Numbered from the stretch's first letter, positions 16,711 through 25,608 are shown. The stretch: 64,000 bases of DNA from Streptococcus oralis ATCC 35037 (GCF_900637025.1 NZ_LR134336.1:1318001-1382000), one strand, 5' to 3'. The notes: generated from the letters alone by a model not told the origin. Made by a program: numbers and translations.

Positions 16711-16761
16711 AATCTATCTTCCTTTTTTCGTTTAACTTGTCCGAAGACATCATTACCCACT

Positions 16762-16770
16762 ATTTTACCA
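16762..16770 (-). promoter_or_regulatory. extended -10 promoter of asnS
   Basis: The minus strand reads TGGTAAAAT about 52 bases before the asnS ATG; the -35 is poor. No T-box-like structure is evident in the short leader. Confidence 0.55.
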
Positions 16771-16826
16771 TAAATGGACTGTGATAGCTAGGTTCTACTA
16801 GAGAAAAATCGCGAGATTTTCGTTAC

Positions 16827-16855
16827 AAAAAATCTTCGCTAAAAAGGCGAAGATT
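16827..16855 (-). terminator. terminator after the aminotransferase gene
   Basis: AATCTTCGC / GCGAAGATT, 9-bp stem, seven-base loop, followed on the minus strand by TTTTTT. Confidence 0.88.
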
Positions 16856-16862
16856 CTAAGTT

Positions 16863-18041
16863 TTATTTTTCCATAAACTGGTGCAAACGACGAATAGCTT
16901 CTTTTAATGTGTCCAAGTCTGTGGCATAGCTGAGACGAACATTTTCTGGTGCTCCAAATCCAGCTCCTGTAATCAAGGCAAGGCCGACTTCTTCGAGAAT
17001 AGCCGTTGTAAACTCTGTCACATCGGTATAACCCTTCATTTCCATCGCTTTTTTAACATTTGGGAAAAGATAGAAGGCACCTTGGGGCTTGACAACTTCA
17101 AATCCTGGGACTTGGCACAAGAGAGGATAAATGGTATTCAACCGTTCCTCAAATGCTTGACGCATGGTTTCAACAGAGTCTTGCGGTCCAGTTAGGGCTT
17201 CAATGGTAGCATATTGTGATACAGCAGTCAGGTTGGAGGTCGTTTGTCCTGTTAGTTTGCTCATGGCAGCAATAATTTCAGGATTTCCCACAGCATAACC
17301 TACCCGCCAACCAGTCATGGCATAGGCCTTAGATACACCGTTAATCACGATGGTTTGCTTGCGAATGGCTTCTGACAGACTAGAAATTGGAACAAATTCG
17401 TTCCCGTTATAAACCAAACGACCATAAATATCATCTGCTAAGATAAGGACATCATGCGCAACAGCCCAATTTCCGATAGCCAAGAGTTCCTCACGAGAGT
17501 AAATCATACCGGTCGGATTCGATGGTGAATTGAGAACTAAGATCTTGGTCTTATCTGTTCGCGCTGCTTCTAGCTGCTCTACTGTTACTTTAAAGTGATT
17601 GTCTTCCTTTGCCTGGACAAAGACTGGCACTCCTTCTGCCATTTTGACCTGGTCTCCATAGCTGACCCAGTATGGTGTAGGGATAATGACTTCATCACCT
17701 GGATTGACCACAGCCATAAAGAAGGTGTAGAGAGAGAACTTAGCACCAGTGGCAAAGGTAACCTCGTTGGCTGCAACAGAATACCCATAATAGCGTTCAA
17801 AATAGGTATTAACCGCCGCTTTTAACTCTGGTAGGCCTGAAGCAACTGTATAAAAGGAAGCTCGTCCATCTCGAATCGCTTCTACCGCTGCATCCTGAAT
17901 GTTTTCAGGAGTATGAAAATCAGGCTGTCCCAAGGTTAAGAAAAGAACATCCTTTCCCTGAGCTTTTAATGCTTTGGCTCTTGCATCACTAGCTAGAGTG
18001 ATGCTTTCTTCCATTTCTAGTACACGTTTGGATAGTTTCAT
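16863..18041 (-). CDS. class I PLP aminotransferase (aspartate aminotransferase type)
   Basis: 392 residues, fold-type I aminotransferase. Seen: TLGQPDFHTPENI near the N-terminus, NSPSNPTGMIYS (about 170-181), the ILADDIYGRLVY strand with the PLP-ring Asp, and GVSKAYAMTGWRVGYAVG with the Schiff-base Lys (SKAYAMTGWR). It is closest in pattern to AspB/AspC 1-gamma enzymes that exchange amino groups between aspartate and 2-oxoglutarate. It follows a DUF5590 gene by 9 bp and precedes asnS, a common order in streptococci (aspartate and asparagine usage). Confidence 0.92.
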   Translation of the reverse strand: MKLSKRVLEMEESITLASDARAKALKAQGKDVLFLTLGQPDFHTPENIQDAAVEAIRDGRASFYTVASGLPELKAAVNTYFERYYGYSVAANEVTFATGAKFSLYTFFMAVVNPGDEVIIPTPYWVSYGDQVKMAEGVPVFVQAKEDNHFKVTVEQLEAARTDKTKILVLNSPSNPTGMIYSREELLAIGNWAVAHDVLILADDIYGRLVYNGNEFVPISSLSEAIRKQTIVINGVSKAYAMTGWRVGYAVGNPEIIAAMSKLTGQTTSNLTAVSQYATIEALTGPQDSVETMRQAFEERLNTIYPLLCQVPGFEVVKPQGAFYLFPNVKKAMEMKGYTDVTEFTTAILEEVGLALITGAGFGAPENVRLSYATDLDTLKEAIRRLHQFMEK

Positions 18042-18050
18042 ATGCCCTCC

Positions 18051-18527
18051 TTATTGGATCACTGCTCCTGTTTCAAAGTCAACCAGATAGTACTGTTTTC
18101 CTGACTTAACTTCCCAAATCGGCTTGTCCTGATAGCGACCAAAAGTAATCTTGTCAATGTCGCTAGCTCCTTTTTCCCTCGAAATCGTCGCTGCCTTGTC
18201 TTGAGAAATCCCTTTATCAAGCTGATAAACATAAATCTTGTGGTCATTCTTTTCAATCAGTACGGCAATGGCCTCTTGCTTTTTATTATGTCCTAAAACG
18301 CTGTAATAACCTTCTAGTCCATTATAAAAATCAACCTGATCTGCCTTTTCCAATTCTGCATACTGCTTGGCTAGTTTTTCTCCCTCAACTCTAGCATCTT
18401 GATAGGGTTTCATGCTGAGTGATATCAGATAAAGGAAGGAAGTGGTCATGACTAGTACTACCAGAGCAATGCCGATTCCATACTGTAAAAGTAGCTTGTT
18501 TTTTGCTTTTTTCTGTCTTAGTTTCAC
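18051..18527 (-). CDS. DUF5590 / YpmB-like membrane-anchored protein
   Basis: 158 residues. Basic N-terminus (KLRQKKAKNK), one transmembrane helix (about 13-34) and an extracytoplasmic domain containing a PepSY-like repeat (QDKAATISREKG ... PIWEVKSGKQYYLVDFETG). This matches the YpmB family that in Firmicutes sits before aspartate aminotransferase and asparaginyl-tRNA synthetase genes. Function is unknown; linkage to aspB-asnS is conserved. Confidence 0.8.
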   Translation of the reverse strand: MKLRQKKAKNKLLLQYGIGIALVVLVMTTSFLYLISLSMKPYQDARVEGEKLAKQYAELEKADQVDFYNGLEGYYSVLGHNKKQEAIAVLIEKNDHKIYVYQLDKGISQDKAATISREKGASDIDKITFGRYQDKPIWEVKSGKQYYLVDFETGAVIQ

Positions 18528-18610
18528 TCGTCTATTTTACCATCTCTCCTTCTTTATTACAAGTGAAGACGGGAACATTCTAAGATTCTTTTCCTATAAA
18601 ATATAAGTTC

Positions 18611-18639
18611 TTGTTTTTCTCTCTCATTATTGATAAAAT
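18611..18639 (+). promoter_or_regulatory. marR promoter; transcript probably leaderless
   Basis: TTGTTT (18611-18616), 17 bp, TAAAAT (18634-18639), then six bases to the ATG at 18646. No ribosome site is possible in this space. Confidence 0.6.
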
Positions 18640-18645
18640 AGCCTT

Positions 18646-19092
18646 ATGAAACAATATTTGAAAGAGAAAATTTCCGATAATCAACTAGACTTAAAAACGG
18701 CTATCGTCCTCAATAAAGCCATACGAACTTTTAAACCATATGAAGCCAAGGCTGCTAAAGAACACGGGCTAACACCCACCCAATTTTCAGTTTTGGAAAC
18801 CCTCTATAGCAAGGGGGAACTACGCATTCAGGATTTGATTGAAAAAATGTTGGCCACTTCTGGAAACATGACTGTTGTCATTCGAAATATGGTTCGAGAT
18901 GGATGGATTTCTAGAACTTGCGACCCCAAGGATCGTCGCTCCTTTTTCCTGAAATTAACACCTGCAGGACGCAGAAAAATCGAGGAGGTTCTTCCTGACC
19001 ATATCGATTCGATTGTAGAAGCACTCAGCATCTTGGAAGATGGCGAAAAGGAAGACTTAATCCAGATTTTAAAAAAATTTAAAAATTTGTGA
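18646..19092 (+). CDS. MarR-family transcriptional regulator
   Basis: 148 residues. Winged-helix core: LTPTQFSVLETLYSKGELRI (helix 2-3 region), LIEKMLATSGNMTVVIRNMV recognition helix, and the wing GWISRTCDPKDRRSFFLKLT with the DxRS motif typical of MarR. It is divergent from the DUF5590 operon and directly upstream of an FMN reductase gene in the same direction, which it probably controls. An inverted repeat overlapping that gene's -10 box is a candidate operator. Confidence 0.93.
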   Translation: MKQYLKEKISDNQLDLKTAIVLNKAIRTFKPYEAKAAKEHGLTPTQFSVLETLYSKGELRIQDLIEKMLATSGNMTVVIRNMVRDGWISRTCDPKDRRSFFLKLTPAGRRKIEEVLPDHIDSIVEALSILEDGEKEDLIQILKKFKNL

Positions 19093-19101
19093 GCAAAATT
19101 A

Positions 19102-19142
19102 TTGCTAATTAGTATCATTTGTTGTAACATGGATGGTAACAA
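19102..19142 (+). promoter_or_regulatory. FMN-reductase promoter with overlapping imperfect palindrome (candidate MarR operator)
   Basis: TTGCTA (19102-19107), 17 bp, TAACAT (19125-19130). The palindrome TTGTAAC-N7-GTAACAA (19122-19142) covers the -10 box, the expected place for a repressor site. Confidence 0.5.
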
Positions 19143-19183
19143 AAGAGTTCGCTCTTTGAATTTTAAACTAAAGGAGACACATC

Positions 19184-19732
19184 ATGTCTAAAAAAGTATT
19201 ATTTATCGTCGGTTCACTACGCCAAGGTTCTTTCAACCACCAAATGGCCCTCGAAGCTGAAAAAGCACTTGCTGGAAAAGCAGAAGTTAGCTATCTTGAT
19301 TACTCAGCTGTTCCTCTCTTCAGCCAAGATTTGGAAGTTCCAACTCATCCAGCTGTAGCTGCTGCTCGTGAAGCAGTCCTTGCTGCGGATGCTATCTGGA
19401 TCTTCTCTCCAGTCTACAACTTCTCTATCCCTGGAACAGTGAAAAACTTGCTTGACTGGCTCTCTCGCGCCATTGACTTGTCTGATACACGTGGTGCTTC
19501 TGCCCTCCAAGACAAGTTTGTTACTGTCTCATCTGTAGCCAATGCTGGTCACGATCAACTCTTTGCTATTTACAAAGACCTCTTGCCATTTATCCGTACA
19601 CAAGTCGTTGGTGATTTTACAGCTGCTCGTGTCAATGACTCTGCTTGGGCAGACGGAAAATTGGTGTTAGAAGAAGCAACTGCTTCATCACTTGCAAAAC
19701 AAGCGGACGACCTTCTTGTAGCCATCAACTAA
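19184..19732 (+). CDS. NADPH-dependent FMN reductase family protein
   Basis: 182 residues, flavodoxin-like fold. FIVGSLRQGSFNHQMA at the N-terminus binds FMN phosphate, and FSPVYNFSIPGTVKNLLDWL (about 86-105) is the family hallmark loop. Such enzymes reduce flavins, quinones or azo compounds with NADPH. AAAGGAGACA precedes the ATG. The MarR gene upstream suggests induction by an electrophile or quinone; substrate unknown. Confidence 0.9.
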   Translation: MSKKVLFIVGSLRQGSFNHQMALEAEKALAGKAEVSYLDYSAVPLFSQDLEVPTHPAVAAAREAVLAADAIWIFSPVYNFSIPGTVKNLLDWLSRAIDLSDTRGASALQDKFVTVSSVANAGHDQLFAIYKDLLPFIRTQVVGDFTAARVNDSAWADGKLVLEEATASSLAKQADDLLVAIN

Positions 19733-19739
19733 TCTAGCA

Positions 19740-19765
19740 AAAACCAGCTCGAATGAGCTGGTTTT
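19740..19765. terminator. bidirectional terminator between FMN reductase and yaaA
   Basis: AAAACCAGCTC-GAAT-GAGCTGGTTTT, perfect 11-bp stem; serves both convergent genes and overlaps the yaaA stop by 2 bp. Confidence 0.92.
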
Positions 19766-20492
19766 ATGCTTGTTTCACAAAGACGAGTTCTAAATCACTT
19801 GATAAATCAGGTCGGTAGTCAAAGCCGGCAAAGCGGAGCTTGCGAGCTTGTTCGACTGTATGGACTTGCCCCTCTATCAAGGCGGTTAAAAAGGCACCAC
19901 GGGCTTTTTTTGAAATGGTTGAGTGGATTTTCAGCTGGCCTGCCTTGTCCTCCATAAATTTGAAGGTCACTATCTTTTCTCTAATTTCCTTCGAAAATAC
20001 GGTTTCAAACTCTGATGATAGGAGTGAGAATATCAAATCCTCATCCTCTAGTGCCTCATCGTAGGCTGACTTCCAATGACTCTTTAAAGTCTTCCCAGCA
20101 ACTTTTAACTTCATCAAGAAGTCCAAACGGTGAGGAGCCATGGGCGACAAGGCGGGGACAACACCGTATAAAGCCGAGGTAATTAGGACATGATTTTCAA
20201 GATAGGTTTGTTCAGCCTTGGTTAACTCATCTCGTTTGATGTGACGATACATGAGACCATCGAAAAGTTTCAAGGCTGGATAATGTTTAGCCCTGTGATC
20301 TTTTAAAGCTTGAATATGAGCGTACTCTTCTTCTGCTTTCTCGGCAGATACCTTATAAAAAGTCTCTAATTCACTGGCTGAGTAGTGCGCCAGTGAGTCA
20401 AGGACTACCTGACTTTCTTCCCTCAAGGGGAGCGCTTCGATACAAGGATGGTCTGTGTTCATTTCTTTTGCTGTTGGGATTAAAATTTTCAT
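19764..20492 (-). CDS. yaaA: peroxide stress protein YaaA (DUF328)
   Basis: 242 residues starting MKILIPTAKEMN. The ALYGVVPALSPMAPHRLDF motif (about 110-130) and the conserved FKFMEDKAGQLKIHSTISKKARG segment near the C-terminus identify the YaaA family. In E. coli YaaA lowers free intracellular iron during peroxide stress; in H2O2-producing streptococci such a role would be relevant, but that is inference. Single gene. Confidence 0.93.
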   Translation of the reverse strand: MKILIPTAKEMNTDHPCIEALPLREESQVVLDSLAHYSASELETFYKVSAEKAEEEYAHIQALKDHRAKHYPALKLFDGLMYRHIKRDELTKAEQTYLENHVLITSALYGVVPALSPMAPHRLDFLMKLKVAGKTLKSHWKSAYDEALEDEDLIFSLLSSEFETVFSKEIREKIVTFKFMEDKAGQLKIHSTISKKARGAFLTALIEGQVHTVEQARKLRFAGFDYRPDLSSDLELVFVKQA

Positions 20493-20540
20493 ATTGTTAG
20501 TGTAGCATATTTTTCAACCACGACCAAGAATTTCATCTTA

Positions 20541-20565
20541 AAAACCTCGGTTCACACCGAGGTTT
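20541..20565 (-). terminator. hairpin terminator
   Basis: AAACCTCGG / CCGAGGTTT with a six-base loop and TTTTT on the minus strand, just after a short open frame ending at 20572. Confidence 0.75.
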
Positions 20566-20571
20566 CTCTGT

Positions 20572-20703
20572 TTATTTTGGCCATCCTAACCAGATAGCCA
20601 CGAGAACAAGGGCTGTGCCAGCTAAGCTTGTTAAGATAGATAAGAATTTATCTTTTTTCTCCTTGAACTGAGAAAACCTATTTTTATACTCAATGAAAAT
20701 CAA
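20572..20703 (-). pseudogene. C-terminal remnant of a small membrane protein joined to a BOX element
   Basis: Read on the minus strand, the frame ends with a coherent tail: FSQFKEKKDKFLSILTSLAG followed by TALVLVAIWLGWPK, one transmembrane helix after a basic stretch, then a stop and a terminator. Upstream the frame runs directly into the BOX element at 20685, with no ATG or ribosome site (nearest possible start is a TTG inside BOX). It looks like a gene whose 5' part was lost or displaced at the BOX insertion. An intact short gene with an unusual start is less likely. Confidence 0.4.
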
Positions 20704-20791
20704 AGAGCAAACTAGGAAGCTAGCCGCAGGCAGTACTTGAGTACGGCAAGGCGACGCTGACGTAGTTTGAATTTGATTTTCGAAGAGTATT
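20685..20791 (-). repeat. BOX-type repeat element (boxA-boxC like), copy 1
   Basis: About 107 bp with the hallmark ends ATACTCTTCGAAAATC and GATTTTCATTGAGTAT and the core CGTCAGCGTCGCCTTGCCGT, as in BOX elements of S. pneumoniae and relatives. The middle (TACTCAAGTACTGCCTGC) shows no boxB unit. It is about 94% identical by eye to the copy at 46576. The stop codon TAA of the 531-residue gene coincides with its edge. BOX elements are non-autonomous mobile repeats whose transcripts fold. Confidence 0.88.
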
Positions 20792-22385
20792 ATTGTACTT
20801 TAAAGGTCTTGAGATAATTATCTTTTCCAACTTGACCTTCAAAGGATTGCCCATTTTCAAGGTAAGGAAGGTCGTCTGACACGGAAGCCTTGACTTTATA
20901 AATCTTGCCATCAACTTTGAAGAAGTAGACGGTGTCACCCTTGATAACAGCTGATTTAAGGTCTGAAACCACTCCCTTGATGTTTTCTACCGTTTCATTA
21001 TCCAGCTCGAGGTCGTTTTTATTGGCATATTTGCTGAGGAGTTCATCTACTGTAGCTGCTACGATGACGTTTTGGTACTCTACTGCATCAACCAAAGCAT
21101 ACTCCTTGACCAAACCTGCATTGTCCTTCAATCCCATGATGTAGAGCGGTTTGTCATTGAGATTGACAAGGATAGGGAAGGTCGCCTTATAGGCTTTTTC
21201 CTGCACTGCTCCTTCTGCGGAAGCACGGGCTGATTCTTCGGTTGCTGAAGCTAGATTGTACTTGGTGATTTCACCAGTGCGCATATTTTCAAGGATAAAT
21301 CCTAGATTACTTTCGTCAGCGTTGGCTGAAGTCACCCCAGTGTAGAGATAAATGTCATTTCCGATAGAAAGATAGTTATAGCCCTCGGTCGTTTGGGTAA
21401 CGTTTTTCTTAGAAATCAAGGCATTCCAGAAGCCGTCTTTATACTTGCCGTTATAGTTGATTTGCTGGATGGTTTCTTCTGCTGGATAGACACGATCCAC
21501 CCATTCTGGTACTTCATCCAAGCTGTATTCCTTGGTTTCTCCATTGGTGGCGTCTAAGATAATAACAGACGAAGGGCGAGGAACTCCTAGACCAAACTGC
21601 TTTTGATAAACGGTTGCTACATAGAAAGGATTGCCTTCATCATCCACCTCAAAGGAGGGCGTTTTAAAAATCTTGGTTGGGTACTTGATCCGAAGATGAC
21701 GTTTGACGTCTCGGTTAAAATACTCGGAGTCTGAATACTTCATTGGCGTTTTTAAATCCACCAATTCCGCATTTCCTGTCACCATATCAACCTTGATATA
21801 CTCGCCAATTCCCTTGGACTGATTATTAAACCATTTGATCGGGTCGGCATACTCCAAAGGAGTTACTCGATAAGGTTTGCCATCAACCGTCAGCTGGGTA
21901 TAAGTATCTGCTGCTACGTACTGGGAGACCTTATCCGTCAGAGAGCCTAGATAACGATCTCCAATCTTCTCTGCAGTGCTCCGATCTAGGATTGGAACCT
22001 TACTGGTATCACTCTTAGGAAAATCTTTAAAATCTTTTTCTGTGATAGACACCACATTAGCATAATTTTTTGCTTGGAAAAAGCTAGAGGTTACTAGGCT
22101 TACCAGACCAGCAAGGGCAAAAATGATAGCTGCAGTCAGAAACAATCCTCTACTAAGTTTGGTAAAAAGGAATCCTTCTAGATTGAGATCTTTGGTAGCC
22201 TTGCCATGGCGTAGGTGAACAGTTTTGAGGAGATTGGTATCCTTGCGGAAACTAAACAAAATCCCCATCACCACCAAATGCCCACAGAGAAAGAAGATGA
22301 ATTCCCAACTAGTCAGATTGAAGGGTGGTAAAAATATATACCAGGTCGTTGCGATAAAAACAAGTTCAAATAGTATGCGTTTCAT
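20790..22385 (-). CDS. membrane protein with large extracytoplasmic domain, function unknown
   Basis: 531 residues. Three predicted transmembrane helices (about 4-22, 27-46, 75-98) and then more than 400 residues that are hydrophilic and rich in Tyr/Lys/Asp (VPILDRSTAEKIGDRYLG, then repeated blocks around YIMGLKDNAGLVKEYALVDA). No catalytic motif is recognised. It follows the deformylase paralogue by 11 bp. The stop codon abuts a BOX element. Homologues are conserved in streptococci at this locus (established only as conserved hypothetical). Confidence 0.75.
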   Translation of the reverse strand: MKRILFELVFIATTWYIFLPPFNLTSWEFIFFLCGHLVVMGILFSFRKDTNLLKTVHLRHGKATKDLNLEGFLFTKLSRGLFLTAAIIFALAGLVSLVTSSFFQAKNYANVVSITEKDFKDFPKSDTSKVPILDRSTAEKIGDRYLGSLTDKVSQYVAADTYTQLTVDGKPYRVTPLEYADPIKWFNNQSKGIGEYIKVDMVTGNAELVDLKTPMKYSDSEYFNRDVKRHLRIKYPTKIFKTPSFEVDDEGNPFYVATVYQKQFGLGVPRPSSVIILDATNGETKEYSLDEVPEWVDRVYPAEETIQQINYNGKYKDGFWNALISKKNVTQTTEGYNYLSIGNDIYLYTGVTSANADESNLGFILENMRTGEITKYNLASATEESARASAEGAVQEKAYKATFPILVNLNDKPLYIMGLKDNAGLVKEYALVDAVEYQNVIVAATVDELLSKYANKNDLELDNETVENIKGVVSDLKSAVIKGDTVYFFKVDGKIYKVKASVSDDLPYLENGQSFEGQVGKDNYLKTFKVQ

Positions 22386-22396
22386 CTGAATTCCTC

Positions 22397-22807
22397 CTAA
22401 ATAATCCGTCCTTCCAAATGATCCAGTTCATGTTGGCAGATCTGAGCTGGAAAACCTGTTAACGTAATGGTCTGTTCCTGCCACTTACTATCTCGATAGG
22501 AAACCGTAATCGTTTCATAACGAGTTGTTGATCGCACCCCAGTCAAGGACAAACACCCTTCCTCTGTCTCGTAAGGTCCTATGTAGGAAAGGAGAACGGG
22601 ATTAAACATAACCATGGGAACCAAGCCAAGATTAAAGATAATGACACGCTTCTGCACACCAATCATATTGGCCGCTAGACCGACACAGGTCTCGCGATTA
22701 GCCAGCAGGGTATCCTGCAAATCCTTAGCCAGATAAAGGTCTTCCTGACTTGCAGGTTTCGAGACCTGCGACAAGAATAAGACATCTCGGACAATTTTCT
22801 TTTCCAT
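22397..22807 (-). CDS. peptide deformylase paralogue with altered motif I
   Basis: 136 residues. Motif II EGCLSL (metal Cys) and motif III QHELDHLEG (HExxH) are intact. Motif I, normally G-x-G-L-A-A-P-Q, reads VGLAANMIG: the Gln that stabilises the transition state is replaced by Met. The protein is also shorter than typical deformylase (about 165-200 residues). It may be a weak or repurposed deformylase; the housekeeping enzyme is presumably elsewhere. First gene of a two-gene unit with the 531-residue membrane protein. Confidence 0.85.
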   Translation of the reverse strand: MEKKIVRDVLFLSQVSKPASQEDLYLAKDLQDTLLANRETCVGLAANMIGVQKRVIIFNLGLVPMVMFNPVLLSYIGPYETEEGCLSLTGVRSTTRYETITVSYRDSKWQEQTITLTGFPAQICQHELDHLEGRII

Positions 22808-22881
22808 TCTCTTACGCTCCTTACATCTTTACTTTATTATAGCACAAAAGGGGGCAACTTCTAGTCCTTTCCCTCAAATGC

Positions 22882-22907
22882 AAAAAAAGCCATCCGAAGA
22901 TGACTTT
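22882..22907 (-). terminator. terminator of mgtA/caxP
   Basis: AAAGTCATC-TTCG-GATGGCTTT on the minus strand followed by TTTTGC; directly after the ATPase stop. Confidence 0.85.
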
Positions 22908-22911
22908 CTTT

Positions 22912-25608
22912 TTAAATCGCGTTCTTATCAAGACCAAGTTTACGTTGAACAAACTTGACGATTTCGACGATAAGTATCATTGAGAAGCTTCCAGCTAGAA
23001 CAATAGCCCATTGTGACAAGTCTAGTTTGGTTACGTGGAAGATACCTTCAAGTGGTTCTACAACGATGGTCGCCATCAGAAGGATGAAGGATACCAAGAT
23101 GGACCAGTTAAAGGTCTTAGACTTGAATGGGCCAACTGTCAAGATGGATTGGTAAACAGACTTGACATTGTAGGCATGGAATAGTTGAATCAAACCAAGG
23201 GTTGCAAAGGCCATAGTAAGGGCATCCGCATGAATGGCATGATTGTCACCCACATGAACTGGGTAAGCAATTGCAAGTCCATAAACACTCATAACAATAG
23301 CTGCTTGGAGTACACCTTGATAGATGATAGAACTCAAAACACCACCTGAGAAGAAGCTTGACTTACGTCCACGAGGTTTGTGGGTCATAACACCTGGCTC
23401 AGCAGGTTCAACACCAAGAGCGATAGCTGGGAAGGTATCGGTTACCAAGTTGATCCACAAAAGATGAACTGGCTGCAAGACGTCCCAACCAAACAAGGTT
23501 GATAAGAAGATAGTTAATACTTCAGCAGTATTGGCAGAAAGTAAGTACTGAATAGTCTTTTGAATGTTTGAGAAGACCTTGCGTCCTTCTTCAACTGCGA
23601 CGATAATGGTCGCAAAGTTATCATCTGCAAGAATCATGTCAGAAGCCCCCTTAGAAACCTCTGTACCAGTGATTCCCATACCGATACCGATATCGGCTGT
23701 TTTCAGAGCTGGCGCATCATTAACACCGTCACCTGTCATAGCAACAACCTTACCTTGTTTTTGCCAAGCCTTGACGATACGAACCTTGTGTTCTGGAGAT
23801 ACACGCGCGTAGACAGAGTATTGACCAACGACTTTTTCAAATTCTTCATCAGAAAGTTCGTTGAGTTCAGCACCAGTCAAGACATGGTCTTCCGAGTCAT
23901 TTTCATCGATGATTCCCAAACGTTTGGCAATGGCTTCCGCTGTATCTTGGTGGTCACCAGTGATCATGATTGGACGGATTCCCGCTTCCTTAGCGACACG
24001 AACAGCTTCTGCTGCTTCGGCACGTTCAGGGTCAATCATTCCAATCAATCCAGTAAAGATCAAGTTGTTTTCAAGCTCTTCAGAAGTCAGGTTTTCTGGA
24101 ATGCTGTCTACAATCTTATAAGCACCCGCAAGAACACGCAAGGCTTGGTGAGCCATTTCAGAGTTGTTTGTGTGAATTAAGTCATTAACTTTCTCATCAA
24201 TCGGAGCAACATCTCCAGCCTTATCACGAGCAACACAACGTTTCAAAAGTTGGTCAGGGGCTCCCTTGACTGCTACGAGGAATTTACCATCTGGTAATGG
24301 ATGAACCGTTGACATGAGTTTACGATCTGAGTCAAATGGTAACTCAGCTACACGAGGATATTGCTCTAAAAATCCTTTAACATCATAGCCCTTGTCCAAG
24401 GCATACTGGATGAAGGCTGTTTCCGTTGGATCCCCAATCAGGTTTCCTTCTGCATCAATCTTAGTATCATTAGCCAAAACAACAGAACGAAGAAGAGGCA
24501 TTTCAAGACCTAGTTCAATATCATCAGCTGAATCATGTAGGACTGCATCATAGAAGACTTTTTCGACTGTCATCTTGTTCATGGTAAGCGTACCAGTCTT
24601 ATCAGAAGCGATGATCTCAGTTGAACCAAGTGTTTCAACTGCTGGCAACTTACGAACGATAGAGTTTCGTTTTGCCAAAACTTGAGTACCAAGGGCAAGA
24701 ACGATGGTCACGATAGCAGGAAGTCCTTCTGGGATGGCTGCAACAGCAAGCGCAACAGATGTCATCAACTCACCAAGTGGATTTTTACCTTGAATGAAGA
24801 CTCCGACTACAAAAGTAACAAGGGCAATGACCAAAATTGCATAGGTCAAGACCTTAGAAAGGTTGTTCAAGTTTTGTTTGAGTGGTGTATCCGTCTCATC
24901 CGCATCTTGGAGCATGCCAGCGATATGACCCACTTCCGTGTACATACCTGTATTGACAACAACGCCAAGACCACGACCATAAGTCACATTTGAGTTTTGG
25001 AAGGCCATATTGACACGGTCACCAATACCAGCATCTGCAGAGAGCTCGACAGTCAAGTCTTTTTCGACTGGAACAGACTCACCTGTCAAGGCTGCTTCTT
25101 CAATTTTAAGAGAATTAGCTTCTAGCAAACGTAGGTCTGCTGGCACTACATCACCAGCTTCAAGGGCAACGATATCACCTGGTACCAATTCTTTGGAATC
25201 AATCTCAGCCATGTGCCCATCACGAATAACGCGAGCAGCTGGACTAGACATAGACTTGAGGGCTTCGATGGCTTCTTCTGCTTTTCCTTCTTGGTAAACA
25301 CCAAAGGCAGCGTTGATGATAACCACGGCTAGGATAATGATGGCATCTGCGATATCTTCCCCACCAGAAGTTACGACTGACAAGATAGCCGCAGCAACTA
25401 GGATGATAATCATCAAATCCTTAAATTGCTCGATAAACTTGACTAGGAGAGATTTTTTCTCACCCTCTTCCAGTTCATTGCGTCCATATTCAGCTAGACG
25501 TTTCTGCGCTTCGCTTGACGAAAGACCTTGCTCAGTTGCTTCAACTGACTTCAAGACCTCTTCAGGACTTTGAGTGTAAAACGCTTGGCGTTTTTGTTCT
25601 TTTGACAT
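22912..25608 (-). CDS. mgtA: P-type Ca2+/Mn2+-exporting ATPase (CaxP/MgtA)
   Basis: 898 residues from the ATG at 25608 (GGAGGAG upstream). P2-type cation ATPase: TGESVPVEK in the actuator domain, SDKTGTLTMNK with the phosphorylated Asp, KGAPD nucleotide-binding motif, and MTGDGVNDAPALK, with ten transmembrane helices and PEGL in helix 4. The pneumococcal orthologue exports Ca2+ and Mn2+ and is switched on by a Mn-sensing riboswitch; the same leader is visible here. An in-frame ATG at 25686 lies in the riboswitch terminator and is rejected. Divergent from mntE. Confidence 0.94.
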   Translation of the reverse strand: MSKEQKRQAFYTQSPEEVLKSVEATEQGLSSSEAQKRLAEYGRNELEEGEKKSLLVKFIEQFKDLMIIILVAAAILSVVTSGGEDIADAIIILAVVIINAAFGVYQEGKAEEAIEALKSMSSPAARVIRDGHMAEIDSKELVPGDIVALEAGDVVPADLRLLEANSLKIEEAALTGESVPVEKDLTVELSADAGIGDRVNMAFQNSNVTYGRGLGVVVNTGMYTEVGHIAGMLQDADETDTPLKQNLNNLSKVLTYAILVIALVTFVVGVFIQGKNPLGELMTSVALAVAAIPEGLPAIVTIVLALGTQVLAKRNSIVRKLPAVETLGSTEIIASDKTGTLTMNKMTVEKVFYDAVLHDSADDIELGLEMPLLRSVVLANDTKIDAEGNLIGDPTETAFIQYALDKGYDVKGFLEQYPRVAELPFDSDRKLMSTVHPLPDGKFLVAVKGAPDQLLKRCVARDKAGDVAPIDEKVNDLIHTNNSEMAHQALRVLAGAYKIVDSIPENLTSEELENNLIFTGLIGMIDPERAEAAEAVRVAKEAGIRPIMITGDHQDTAEAIAKRLGIIDENDSEDHVLTGAELNELSDEEFEKVVGQYSVYARVSPEHKVRIVKAWQKQGKVVAMTGDGVNDAPALKTADIGIGMGITGTEVSKGASDMILADDNFATIIVAVEEGRKVFSNIQKTIQYLLSANTAEVLTIFLSTLFGWDVLQPVHLLWINLVTDTFPAIALGVEPAEPGVMTHKPRGRKSSFFSGGVLSSIIYQGVLQAAIVMSVYGLAIAYPVHVGDNHAIHADALTMAFATLGLIQLFHAYNVKSVYQSILTVGPFKSKTFNWSILVSFILLMATIVVEPLEGIFHVTKLDLSQWAIVLAGSFSMILIVEIVKFVQRKLGLDKNAI

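Noticed and set aside
22955..25573. Several plus-strand ORFs of 60-140 residues within mgtA
   Set aside because: Antisense shadows of a strongly conserved ATPase gene without ribosome sites.
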